From: Streptomyces sp. SAT1
GTDB taxonomy: Bacteria > Actinomycetota > Actinomycetes > Streptomycetales > Streptomycetaceae
Direction: 5' to 3'
Assembly: GCF_001654495.1 (NCBI RefSeq)
Contig: NZ_CP015849.1
Coordinates: forward strand, 1,998,501 to 2,062,500
DNA: 64,000 nucleotides
Every line of letters starts with the position of its first letter. The stretch's first letter is position 1. This document shows, piece after piece, positions 43,264 to 51,091 of the stretch. The translations under genes were made by a program, and so were the position numbers. The notes under the pieces are model-generated. The model saw only the letters and a list, made by a program, of their open reading frames with translations. It searched no databases and was not told the DNA's origin.

Positions 43264-43422
43264 ATGACCGACGCCAGCACGACCCAGCCGCGTCCGACCG
43301 ACGTCCAGGAGCCCGAGGGCCACGGCAGGCACCGCGGCCAGATCTCCTCCCACGACGGTGAGACGGCTCCCGCCGGACGGCACCGCAAGCCGGCCGGGGA
43401 GCAGGCCGAAGTGGCGGCCTGA
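43264..43422 (+). CDS. Small 52-residue His/Arg-rich protein
   Basis: ATG 43264 opens a frame of 53 codons ending at TGA 43420. The product is hydrophilic, begins MTDASTTQPRPTDVQE and carries two GRHR boxes (HGRHRGQ and AGRHRKPAGE). It is preceded by GGGGTGA about ten bases upstream and followed 32 bases later by a strong terminator, which supports a real transcript. No family is known to me. Confidence 0.6.
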   Translation: MTDASTTQPRPTDVQEPEGHGRHRGQISSHDGETAPAGRHRKPAGEQAEVAA

Positions 43423-43453
43423 CAGCGGCCCGAACAGCACGGGGAGCACAGCG

Positions 43454-43494
43454 CGGCCCCGCCCTCCGAACGGAAGCACCGGAGGGCGGGGCCG
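43454..43494. terminator. 15-bp hairpin between the small gene and the MaoC-like gene
   Basis: CGGCCCCGCCCTCCG and CGGAGGGCGGGGCCG form a perfect stem with an 11-base loop between convergent genes. It can serve both strands. Confidence 0.82.
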
Positions 43495-43512
43495 TTCCGC
43501 GTCCCGGCGGCC

Positions 43513-44409
43513 TCAGCGCCGGCCCAGGCCCAGGCCCACGGTCATCTCCGCCAGCACCGGCGCGTCACCGCGCTCGACGGCGCCCACCGCCACCCGGACC
43601 GTGCCCGGCCCAGGCCCCGGCCCCGGCCCCGGCCCCGGCCGCCACATGCGGATCCGCAGCGTCTCGCCCGGGTGCACCACCCCGGCGAACCGTGTGGCGC
43701 AGGAGCGCACGCGTGCCGCGTCGCCGTCGAGGAGTGTGTCGACGACCGCCTTGAGGGCCATGCCGTAGGTGCACAGCCCGTGCAGGATCGGCCGGTCGAA
43801 ACCGGCGGCCCGCGCGAAGTCCGGGTCGGCGTGCAGCGGGTTGGCGTCGCCGGTCAGCCGGTAGAGGAGCGCCTGGTCCTCGCGCACCGGCCGCTCCACG
43901 GTGCGGTCCGGGTCGCCGGTGGGTGCCTCGGCGCGCGCGGAGGGGCCGCGGTCGCCGCCCCAGCCGCCCGCGCCGCGCACGAAGATCCGCGCCTCCTCGG
44001 TCCACAGCGGCCCGTCCGCGTCGACGGCGTCGGTGCGCAGGACGAGGACGGCCGCCGTCCCCTTGTCGTGCACGGCGGTGATCCGGCTGGTGGCGGTGGC
44101 GGTGCCCGCGACGGGGAGCGGGCGGTGCACGGTCAGCGCCTGCCCGCCGTGCAGGACGCGGGCGAGGTCGACGTCGACGCCGGGCACGGACAGCGCGTCG
44201 ATCACACCGGGCGGCCGGCCGCCCGCCACCGTGGCGAAGCTGGGCAGGACGTGCAGCCGGGTCTCCAGGGTGTAGCGCAGCTCGCGCGGGTCGGTCGCGG
44301 GGACGCCCGCGCCGAGGGCGAGGTGGTAGAGGCGTACGTCCCGGTCGGTCCAGGAGATCTCACGGGTGCGGGGTCCGGCCGCGAGGGCGCGGGCTGCGTC
44401 GAGGGGCAT
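43513..44409 (-). CDS. MaoC/hydratase-2-like dehydratase family protein
   Basis: The 298-residue double hot-dog protein has the hydratase-2 signature YRLTGDANPLHADPDFA near residue 205, followed by GFDRPILHGLCTYGMA. The N-terminal half is a degenerate hot-dog domain (LHVLPSFATVAGG, LHGGQALTVHRPLPVAG). It should hydrate trans-2-enoyl-CoA to (R)-3-hydroxyacyl-CoA. The C-domain contains a Pro-Gly dipeptide run of about six units. The start is the ATG at 44407-44409 with AGGAG. A palindrome lies 42 bases upstream. Confidence 0.87.
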   Translation of the reverse strand: MPLDAARALAAGPRTREISWTDRDVRLYHLALGAGVPATDPRELRYTLETRLHVLPSFATVAGGRPPGVIDALSVPGVDVDLARVLHGGQALTVHRPLPVAGTATATSRITAVHDKGTAAVLVLRTDAVDADGPLWTEEARIFVRGAGGWGGDRGPSARAEAPTGDPDRTVERPVREDQALLYRLTGDANPLHADPDFARAAGFDRPILHGLCTYGMALKAVVDTLLDGDAARVRSCATRFAGVVHPGETLRIRMWRPGPGPGPGPGPGTVRVAVGAVERGDAPVLAEMTVGLGLGRR

Positions 44410-44450
44410 GGGCTCCTCTGTACACCCGGTGCGCCGGGCGGGCACATTTC

Positions 44451-44465
44451 CTGACGATACGTCAG
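44451..44465. promoter_or_regulatory. CTGACG-ATA-CGTCAG palindrome upstream of the hydratase gene
   Basis: A perfect six-bp inverted repeat around ATA sits in the divergent region between the MaoC-like and ABC genes. Its size and symmetry fit a TetR-type operator; no such regulator gene is adjacent, so the binding protein is unknown. Confidence 0.5.
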
Positions 44466-44573
44466 CGTGGCGGGGCGGGACATTTGTCCTGCCCGGGGCA
44501 GGGCGGACGTCGTGGCGGAGTGCGTACAAGCGCCTCTGCCGGGGGCCGGGCCCGGATCCGTAGCGTCACTGCC

Positions 44574-45491
44574 ATGACACAGACACGAAGTGCCGTGTCC
44601 TTCACGGGGGCGGTCAAGACGTACGGCGCGGTGCGCGCCGTGGACGGTGTGGATCTGGAGATCGGGCGCGGCGAGACGGTGGCGCTGCTGGGCCGCAACG
44701 GCGCGGGCAAGTCGACGGCGATCTCGCTGCTGCTGGGTCTTGTCGCGCCCGACGCGGGCGCGGTGGAGCTGTTCGGCGGGGTGCCGGAGCAGGCGGTGCG
44801 CGCCGGTCTCGTGGGGGCGATGCTCCAGGAGGCACGGGCGGTGCCCCGGGTGACGGTGGGCGAGCTGGTGGGCTTCGTGGCCCGCCGCTATCCGGAGCCG
44901 CTGCCCCTGGCCCGGGTGCTGGAGCTGGCCAGGATCGCCGAGCTGGCGGGGCGGCGCGTGGACCGGCTCTCCGGCGGCCAGACGCAGCGGGTGCGGTTCG
45001 CGATGGCGCTCGCCGGGAATCCGGCGCTGCTGGTCCTGGACGAGCCGACGGCCGCGCTGGACGTGGAGGCGCGGCACGCGTTCTGGGAGGCGATGCGGGC
45101 GTATGCGCGCGGCGGGCGCACGGTGCTGTTCTCCACGCACTACCTGGAGGAGGCCGACGCGTACGCCGACCGGATCCTGGTCCTGGACCGGGGGCGGATC
45201 GTCGCGGACGGCACCGGCGAGGAGCTGCGGCAGGCGGCGGGCGGCGGTCTGGTCGCGTTCGACCTGGCCGGACGCGGCACGGCCGGTCTTGAGCTGCTGC
45301 CGGGGGTGCGGTCCCTGGAGGTGCACGGGGACCGGGCGCGGCTGCGCACCGACGACGCGGACGCGACGGTGGTCGCGCTGGCCGGTCTGGGCGCGATACG
45401 CGGCCTTGAGGTGGCCCCGGCCTCGCTGGACGAGGCGTTCCTGGCCCTGACCGGCGCCGCCGGCCGGGCCTTCGGGAAGGAGACGGTCTGA
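44574..45491 (+). CDS. ABC transporter ATP-binding protein (ABC-2 exporter type)
   Basis: The 305-residue ATPase has Walker A GRNGAGKST near residue 38, signature LSGGQ near residue 130, Walker B LLVLDEPTAALDV and switch His in FSTHYLEEADAYADR. The last 80 residues are the C-domain common to DrrA-like exporters. ATG 44574 is seven bases after TAGCGT and lacks a ribosome site. Its stop overlaps the permease start, so the two form one exporter. Confidence 0.92.
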   Translation: MTQTRSAVSFTGAVKTYGAVRAVDGVDLEIGRGETVALLGRNGAGKSTAISLLLGLVAPDAGAVELFGGVPEQAVRAGLVGAMLQEARAVPRVTVGELVGFVARRYPEPLPLARVLELARIAELAGRRVDRLSGGQTQRVRFAMALAGNPALLVLDEPTAALDVEARHAFWEAMRAYARGGRTVLFSTHYLEEADAYADRILVLDRGRIVADGTGEELRQAAGGGLVAFDLAGRGTAGLELLPGVRSLEVHGDRARLRTDDADATVVALAGLGAIRGLEVAPASLDEAFLALTGAAGRAFGKETV

Positions 45492-46231
45492 TGTGGGACT
45501 ACCTGCGCCTCGAAGTGCGGCGCACGCTGCGCGACACCGGGTTCGTGATCGGCTCGGTCGCCGTGCCGGTGATGATGTATCTGCTGTTCACCAACATCGG
45601 CACGGGCAACACCGACAACACCGACGGCACCGGCGGGTGGCGGACCGCCGCGATGGTGGGCATGGCCGCCTACGGCGCGGTCGGCGCGGCGCTGAACACG
45701 GGTGGCGCGGTCGCCGAGGACCGGTCGCTGGGCTGGCTGCGGCAGCTGCGGGTGACGCCGATGACCCCGCGCCAGGTGGTGACGGGACGGGCGCTGACCG
45801 GCGCGGTGACGGTGCTGCCCGCGATCTGCGCGGTGCTGCTGGCGGGTGGCCTGGTCAACGGCGTACGGCTGGCGGTGTGGCAGTGGGCGCTGACGGCGCT
45901 GCTGCTGTGGCTGGGCTCGGTGCCGTTCACGCTGCTGGGGCTGGGCAACGGCTACCGGCTGAACACCCCGCAGACCTCGGCCGTGGCGAACCTGGTGTGC
46001 AACCTGGGACTGGCGGTGGTCGGCGGGCTGTGGTTCCCGGTCGACCTGTTCCCGCACTGGCTGCGTTCGGTGTCCGCGTACACGCCCACCAACCGCTTCT
46101 CCCAGGTCGGGCTGGCGGTCACCGAGGGGCATGCTCCGGCCATGGGTGCCGTCCTCGTGCTGGCGGGCTGGCTCGCGGCGTTCGGTTCGTACGCTGTGCT
46201 GGCGTACCGCCGCACCGCGGCAACCGTCTGA
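45491..46231 (+). CDS. ABC-2 type transporter permease
   Basis: The 246-residue membrane protein has about six helices, starting with the cytoplasmic leader MWDYLRLEVRRTLRDTGF. The segment DRSLGWLRQLRVTPMTPRQVV is the conserved intracellular coupling helix of ABC-2 permeases. A Gly/Thr/Asn loop (NIGTGNTDNTDGTGGW) follows helix 1. Together with the ATPase and the downstream kinase and regulator genes it looks like a drug or lipid exporter whose expression the two-component pair controls. Confidence 0.9.
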   Translation: MWDYLRLEVRRTLRDTGFVIGSVAVPVMMYLLFTNIGTGNTDNTDGTGGWRTAAMVGMAAYGAVGAALNTGGAVAEDRSLGWLRQLRVTPMTPRQVVTGRALTGAVTVLPAICAVLLAGGLVNGVRLAVWQWALTALLLWLGSVPFTLLGLGNGYRLNTPQTSAVANLVCNLGLAVVGGLWFPVDLFPHWLRSVSAYTPTNRFSQVGLAVTEGHAPAMGAVLVLAGWLAAFGSYAVLAYRRTAATV

Positions 46232-46246
46232 TCGGGGGAACGGAAC

Positions 46247-47599
46247 ATGAGCCGGACGCGCAGCATCGCCGAGCACTGGTCGCTCAGCATCGCCCACCAC
46301 AAGCGGTCCTGGCAGGAGGCGGTCCGCGAGGCCCGGGAGGCGCGGCGGTTCTGGAAGGACAACAAGGCGCGGCTCAAGGGCGAGTGGAAGGCGGCGCGGA
46401 AGGCCGGCGAGGTGCCGGAGGACTCGGGGCCGCCGCCGAGCGGGTTCGCGCTGCTGCCGTGGCTGCTGATGGGTCTCGGCTCGCTCTCCAACATCTTCCA
46501 GGGCCGCACGCCCCACGCCTGGGGCGGCGTGCTCGGGCTGCTCGCGTTCAACTCGCTGTACGTCTACGTCGTCTTCAACGCGTTCGACAAGAAGCGGCGG
46601 GCGGCGCGGGCCACCCGGACCGCGCTGGGGCTGATGGGGCTGGTCACCACCGCGCTGGGCCTGGGCTACGGCGGGAACTGGCTGCTGTTCTTCCCGCTGC
46701 TCGGGCTGGCCGCGGGCTCGATCCTGCGCGGTCCCTGGCTGGGGAAGGCGGGTCTGTCGCTGGCGGTGTTCTCGGGGCTCGTCGCGGGCTTCCGGGAGGG
46801 CTGGGACGGGGTCAACATCGCGTACGCGACGTTCCTGTCCACCATGGTGACGGCGGCGATCCTGAGCCTGAGCGAGGCGGTGCGGGAGCTGCGGGCCGCC
46901 CGGGAGGAGCTGGCCCGGCGCGCCGTGGAGGAGGAGCGGATGCGCTTCTCCCGCGATCTGCACGATCTGCTGGGGCACACCCTGTCGGTGATCGTGGTGA
47001 AGTCGGAGGCGGCGCGGCGGCTGGCGCCGCGGGACCTGGACGCGGCGCTGGCCCAGGTCGGCGACATCGAGTCGGTCGGCCGGCAGGCGCTCACCGAGAT
47101 CCGCGAGGCGGTCACGGGCTACCGCGAGGGCAGCCTGAGCACGGAGCTGGACCGGGCCCGCTCGGCGCTGACCGCCGCGGGCATCGAGCCCGTCGTACGC
47201 CGCTCGGGGCCGCCGCTGACGCCGCAGACGGAGGCGCTGCTGGGCTGGGTGGTGCGCGAGGCGGTCACCAACGCGGTGCGCCACAGCGGCGCCGGACGCT
47301 GCGAGATCGCGGTGACGGGCGGGGCCGAGCGGGTCCGCCTCACCGTCGCCGACAACGGCACCGGCGCCCCGGGCCCCGCGGCCCCGGCCCGCACCCCCGG
47401 CATCGGCGGCACCGGACTCAAGGGCCTCACCGAACGCCTCGCCGCGGCCGGCGGCTCCCTCCACACCGGCCCGTCCCCGCGCGGCGGCTTCACGGTCACC
47501 GCCGAACTCCCCGCCAGCACCGAGGAACTGACCGCCGCGGCCCTGGCCACGGCACTCCCGGGCGGCACGGACCTGGGCACGCGCCCGGCCGGATGCTGA
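46247..47599 (+). CDS. Sensor histidine kinase, DesK-like (HisKA_3) family
   Basis: The 450-residue kinase starts 15 bases after the permease. Residues 1-75 form a charged cytoplasmic helix region (EAVREAREARRFWKDNKARLK). Five or six membrane helices follow (residues 78-200). The dimerisation domain contains the phospho-His in RFSRDLHDLLGHTLSVIVVKS near residue 245, and the ATPase has the N box REAVTNAVRHSG and DNGTGAPGP. The layout matches DesK-type thermosensor and membrane-stress kinases. Its partner is the response regulator immediately downstream. Confidence 0.92.
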   Translation: MSRTRSIAEHWSLSIAHHKRSWQEAVREAREARRFWKDNKARLKGEWKAARKAGEVPEDSGPPPSGFALLPWLLMGLGSLSNIFQGRTPHAWGGVLGLLAFNSLYVYVVFNAFDKKRRAARATRTALGLMGLVTTALGLGYGGNWLLFFPLLGLAAGSILRGPWLGKAGLSLAVFSGLVAGFREGWDGVNIAYATFLSTMVTAAILSLSEAVRELRAAREELARRAVEEERMRFSRDLHDLLGHTLSVIVVKSEAARRLAPRDLDAALAQVGDIESVGRQALTEIREAVTGYREGSLSTELDRARSALTAAGIEPVVRRSGPPLTPQTEALLGWVVREAVTNAVRHSGAGRCEIAVTGGAERVRLTVADNGTGAPGPAAPARTPGIGGTGLKGLTERLAAAGGSLHTGPSPRGGFTVTAELPASTEELTAAALATALPGGTDLGTRPAGC

Positions 47600-47672
47600 C
47601 CCGGGACCGCGGGCCCGTCCCGAGAGAACCGTTCCGGCGCCCGCCGCTCCCCGGAGTCCCTACGCTTGCCCC

Positions 47673-48314
47673 GTGAACGAGACGCCGCAGGAGCACCGTC
47701 CGGCCGAACGCACCCGGGTCCTTCTCGCCGAGGACCAGGGGATGATGCGGGGCGCGCTCGCGCTGCTGCTCGGGCTGGAGGAGGACATGGAGGTCGTCGC
47801 GCAGGTGGCGGCCGGGGACGCCATCGTGGACGCCGCGCTGGCCCACCGCCCCGACGTGGCGCTCCTGGACATCGAACTGCCCGGCCGCAGCGGTCTCGAC
47901 GCCGCCGCCGAGCTGCGCGAGCGGGCCCCCGGCTGCAAGGTGCTGATCCTCACCACCTTCGGCCGCCCCGGCTATCTGCGCCGGGCCATGGAGGCGGGCG
48001 CGGCCGGCTTCCTCGTCAAGGACGGCCCGGTGGAGGAGCTGGCGGCGGCGATCCGGCGGGTGCTGGCCGGCCAGACGGTGGTCGACCCGGCCCTCGCCGC
48101 GGCGGCCCTCAGCGCGGGCCCCAGCCCCCTCACCGTCCGCGAGTGCGACGTCCTCAAGGCGTCCGCCGACGGCGCGACGGTCGCCGACATCGCCGCCAGA
48201 CTCCACCTCTCCGAGTCCACCGTCCGCAACTACCTCTCCTCCGCCATCGGCAAGACCGGCACCCGCAACCGCATGGAAGCCATGCGCGAGGCCCGCCAGC
48301 AGGGGTGGCTGTAG
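47673..48314 (+). CDS. LuxR/NarL-family response regulator, DesR-like
   Basis: The 213-residue regulator has a receiver domain with the acidic pair AEDQ, phospho-acceptor Asp in VALLDIELPGRSG and Lys in GFLVKDGPVEEL. The DNA-binding domain is a LuxR helix-turn-helix at residues 150-205 (LTVRECDVLKASADGATVADIAARLHLSE-type). GTG 47673 is six bases after TACGCT, with no ribosome site. Its kinase ends 73 bases upstream. Confidence 0.92.
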   Translation: MNETPQEHRPAERTRVLLAEDQGMMRGALALLLGLEEDMEVVAQVAAGDAIVDAALAHRPDVALLDIELPGRSGLDAAAELRERAPGCKVLILTTFGRPGYLRRAMEAGAAGFLVKDGPVEELAAAIRRVLAGQTVVDPALAAAALSAGPSPLTVRECDVLKASADGATVADIAARLHLSESTVRNYLSSAIGKTGTRNRMEAMREARQQGWL

Positions 48315-48327
48315 AAGCCGCCCGGTC

Positions 48328-49080
48328 TCAGGCCGAGGGCCCGGTCCCGGACGGCTGCCTGCGGAACAGCGCCGTCCACAGGAAGTCCTCCCCGAAGCGC
48401 GGCGACCCGTCGGGTTCGGCGCGCATCCGGCGCAGTTCCACCTCCGTCAGCCCGGAGAAGATCCGGCGCAGCGCCTCCGGCGTGTAGGCGAGCCCGCCGT
48501 GCAGCCCGGCGGTGCGGTACAGCTCGGCGTCGGGCAGTTCGCAGCCCATGGCACCGGCGGCGAAGCAGGTGAGGGCGAACCGGCCGCCGGGGGCGAGGAC
48601 CCGGTCCAGCAGGGCGAGGTAGCTGATCCGGCGGTGCGGCGGCAGGTGGTGGAAGCATCCGGAGTCGTAGACGAGGTCGTACGGACCGGTGAGGCCGGTC
48701 CCGCTCGCGGCGAAGGCGTCCCCGCACAGGAAGCGCACCTCGGAACCGGCGGCGCGGGCCCGTTCCCGCGCCCAGTCCACGGCGGCCGGTGAGAGGTCCA
48801 CGGCGTCCACCGCGTAGCCGCGCGCCGCCAGGTGCAGGGCGTTGCGGCCCGGACCGCAGCCGAGGTCCAGGGCCCGGCGCCCGCCGATCAGCCCCCGGTC
48901 CAGCCACTCCACCAGGTTCTCGTCGGGGGCGGCGGCGAAGAACGGCACCGGCCGGTCCCGGTCGGCGTAGAAGCCGTCCCACCAGTCGGCGGCACCGCCC
49001 GTCCAGCGGTCGGCGCCGGGGGCGAACAGCCCGTCCAGCAGCCGGAGCACGTCGTCCACGGTGCGGATGTCCCGGTCCAT
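48328..49080 (-). CDS. Class I SAM-dependent methyltransferase
   Basis: The 250-residue enzyme has motif I ALDLGCGPGRNALHLAARG near residue 70, the acidic motif VDAVDLSPAAVDWAR and motif IV region YDLVYDSGCFHHLPPHRR. Such proteins methylate small molecules or halide/thiol substrates; this one also has LRRMRAEPDGSPRFGEDFLWTALFRR at the end. The substrate is unknown. It converges with the response-regulator gene 13 bases away. Confidence 0.85.
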   Translation of the reverse strand: MDRDIRTVDDVLRLLDGLFAPGADRWTGGAADWWDGFYADRDRPVPFFAAAPDENLVEWLDRGLIGGRRALDLGCGPGRNALHLAARGYAVDAVDLSPAAVDWARERARAAGSEVRFLCGDAFAASGTGLTGPYDLVYDSGCFHHLPPHRRISYLALLDRVLAPGGRFALTCFAAGAMGCELPDAELYRTAGLHGGLAYTPEALRRIFSGLTEVELRRMRAEPDGSPRFGEDFLWTALFRRQPSGTGPSA

Positions 49081-49360
49081 GCGCTTCCCCTCCCAGGGCC
49101 TTCGGGCGGGCCCTGCCCCGGGCCCGTTCCCGGTGCCCCGACGGTAGTGCCGTACTCACCGAAAGCCCAGGTCAGGCGCGGCCCTCCGGGGTCCTCCAGG
49201 AGCCCTGTGCGGGGCACCGCCGGGCTGGTACGGGCGAGGCAGGGGGATCACCCCGGCACCCGGCGGAAGCCGTGCGCCGGGTGGCGCCGCGGCCCCGGAA
49301 GGCACCGCCGCCCGCCGGGCCGGGGGCAGTTTTCACGGCCCGGCGCGCCCCGGGCAGTCC
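49081..49360. other. Intergenic region, 280 bases
   Basis: Between the methyltransferase start and the MFS stop. It is GC-rich; possible frames lack ribosome sites. I see no hairpin I would call a terminator and no gene. Confidence 0.4.
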
Positions 49361-50806
49361 CTAGGCCCGCCGCTCCCCGCCCCCCACCCCCCGGGGCAGC
49401 CACACCGCCATCAGCAGGGCGCCGGCCAGGACGACGGCGGTGCCGGTGCGGAAGACGAGGGCGTAGCCGTCGGTGAGGGCGGCGGGGGTGGTGCGGCCGG
49501 CGGTGCGGGCGGCGGCGAGGGTGGACATGACGGCGAGGCCGAGGGAACCGCCCATCGTGCGGGAGGTGTTGATGAGGCCGGAGACGAGTCCGGCGTCGCC
49601 GGGGGCGGCGCCGGAGGTGGCCAGGGCGGCGAGCGGGGTGCCGGCCAGGCCCGCGCCCAGCATCATCAGGATGCCGGGGAACATGATCGACGTCAGATAG
49701 CCGCTGTCCGCCTTCATCAGGGACTGCCAGCCGAAGCCGGCGGCCGACACCAGGGTGCCGAGCACGGCGACGTTGCGCGCGCCCGCCGCCCGCATCAGGC
49801 GCGGTGCGATCTTGGAGCCGAGGACGACGGCGAGGGAGCTGGGGACCAGGGCGAGTCCGGCGTCCAGCGGGGAGTAGCCGAGCACGTTCTGCGCGTACAG
49901 CGTCATGAAGAACCACATGCAGAACATCGCCGAGCCGCAGATCAGCATCGCCGCGTTCGCGGACGCCACCGAGCGCACCCGCAGCAGGCCGAGCGGCATC
50001 AGCGGGGCGGCGGTGCGTGCCTCCACGGCGAGGAAGGCGGCGATGAGGACGAGCCCGGCGAGCAGCGGGACCAGGGTGGCCGCCGCGGTCCAGCCCTCGG
50101 CCTCGGTCTGCGAGATGCCGTACGCCAGGACGGCGAGCCCGGCGGTCACCAGCAGTGCGCCCGGCAGGTCCAGGCGCCTGCGCTCACCGGCCCGGCTCTC
50201 CACCAGCCGGCGCACCGAGGCGGCCAGCACCACCGCGCCGACCGGCACGTTGATCAGCAGCACCCACCGCCAGGACAGGCCCTGCACCAGGATCCCGCCG
50301 ACCAGGCCGCCCGCCGCGCCGCCGCCCGCGCCGACCGCCGTCCAGGTGGCTATCGCCCGCGCGCGGGCGGCGCCCTCGGGGACGGCGGCGGTGAGCAGGG
50401 TCAGGGTGGAGGGGGCGAGCACGGCGGCGCCGAGCCCCTGCACGGCGCGGGCCAGCAGCAGTTGCCAGCCCTCCTGGGCGAGGCCGCCGCCGAGCGAGGC
50501 CAGCGTGAACAGGCCGAGGCCGACCAGGAACATGCGCTTGCGGCCGTAGAGGTCGCCGGCCCGGCCGCCGAGCAGCATGAACCCGGCGAAGGCGATGGCG
50601 TAGGCGTTCACCACCCATTGCAGTCCCGGGCCGCTGAGCCCGAGGTCGGCGCGCATCGAGGGGAGGGCGACGTTGACGACGGACACGTCCAGGACGACCA
50701 GGAACTGTCCGGCACAGGCGAGGGCGACGACGAGCCAGGTGGGTGAAGCCGGGACACGGCTGCGGGTGGTCGCGGTGCGACCGGCGGCTTTGAGCATGGT
50801 TGTCAT
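49361..50806 (-). CDS. MFS transporter, DHA2 (14-helix) drug:H+ antiporter family
   Basis: The 481-residue exporter has the motif DVSVVNVALPSMRADLGLSG in helix 1 and loop GGRAGDLYGRKRMF between helices 2 and 3. The antiporter motif C region reads VGAGGGAAGGLVGGILVQ. Fourteen helices are countable. It is divergent from a second MFS gene; a palindrome lies between the two starts, so one regulator may switch both. Confidence 0.9.
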   Translation of the reverse strand: MTTMLKAAGRTATTRSRVPASPTWLVVALACAGQFLVVLDVSVVNVALPSMRADLGLSGPGLQWVVNAYAIAFAGFMLLGGRAGDLYGRKRMFLVGLGLFTLASLGGGLAQEGWQLLLARAVQGLGAAVLAPSTLTLLTAAVPEGAARARAIATWTAVGAGGGAAGGLVGGILVQGLSWRWVLLINVPVGAVVLAASVRRLVESRAGERRRLDLPGALLVTAGLAVLAYGISQTEAEGWTAAATLVPLLAGLVLIAAFLAVEARTAAPLMPLGLLRVRSVASANAAMLICGSAMFCMWFFMTLYAQNVLGYSPLDAGLALVPSSLAVVLGSKIAPRLMRAAGARNVAVLGTLVSAAGFGWQSLMKADSGYLTSIMFPGILMMLGAGLAGTPLAALATSGAAPGDAGLVSGLINTSRTMGGSLGLAVMSTLAAARTAGRTTPAALTDGYALVFRTGTAVVLAGALLMAVWLPRGVGGGERRA

Positions 50807-50938
50807 GGTCTCAAGCGGCCGGTGCCCCTTGCATCGGGATTTCGGGCCGCCTTCACCTGGTCCTCTCGGCCTAGTCCGCCTAGCCCCTCCGGTCCGCGCG
50901 CCCCCGTCCCGCTCTGCCTCGTTGCGACCGGATCATGC

Positions 50939-50953
50939 CTGACTCCTAGTCAG
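50939..50953. promoter_or_regulatory. CTGACT-CCT-AGTCAG palindrome between two divergent MFS genes
   Basis: A perfect six-bp inverted repeat around CCT lies in an AT-richer part of the 285-base divergent region. It fits a TetR or MarR dimer site; no regulator gene is adjacent. Confidence 0.55.
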
Positions 50954-51091
50954 ATTCTTTCGGAACGGTCAAGAATTCGTTAGTACGCCGAAGCATCGGA
51001 ATAGGTGCCCCGGCGAACGAGGTTTACCCGGCACTTATCCCGTACGGATGATCACCGAACCTTCGTTCTCAAGGCCTGGAGGCCGCCCTCA

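Noticed and set aside
43513-44529. Longer N-terminus for the MaoC-like protein from 44529
   Set aside because: The extra 40 residues are out of character and cover the palindrome; the ATG at 44409 has AGGAG.
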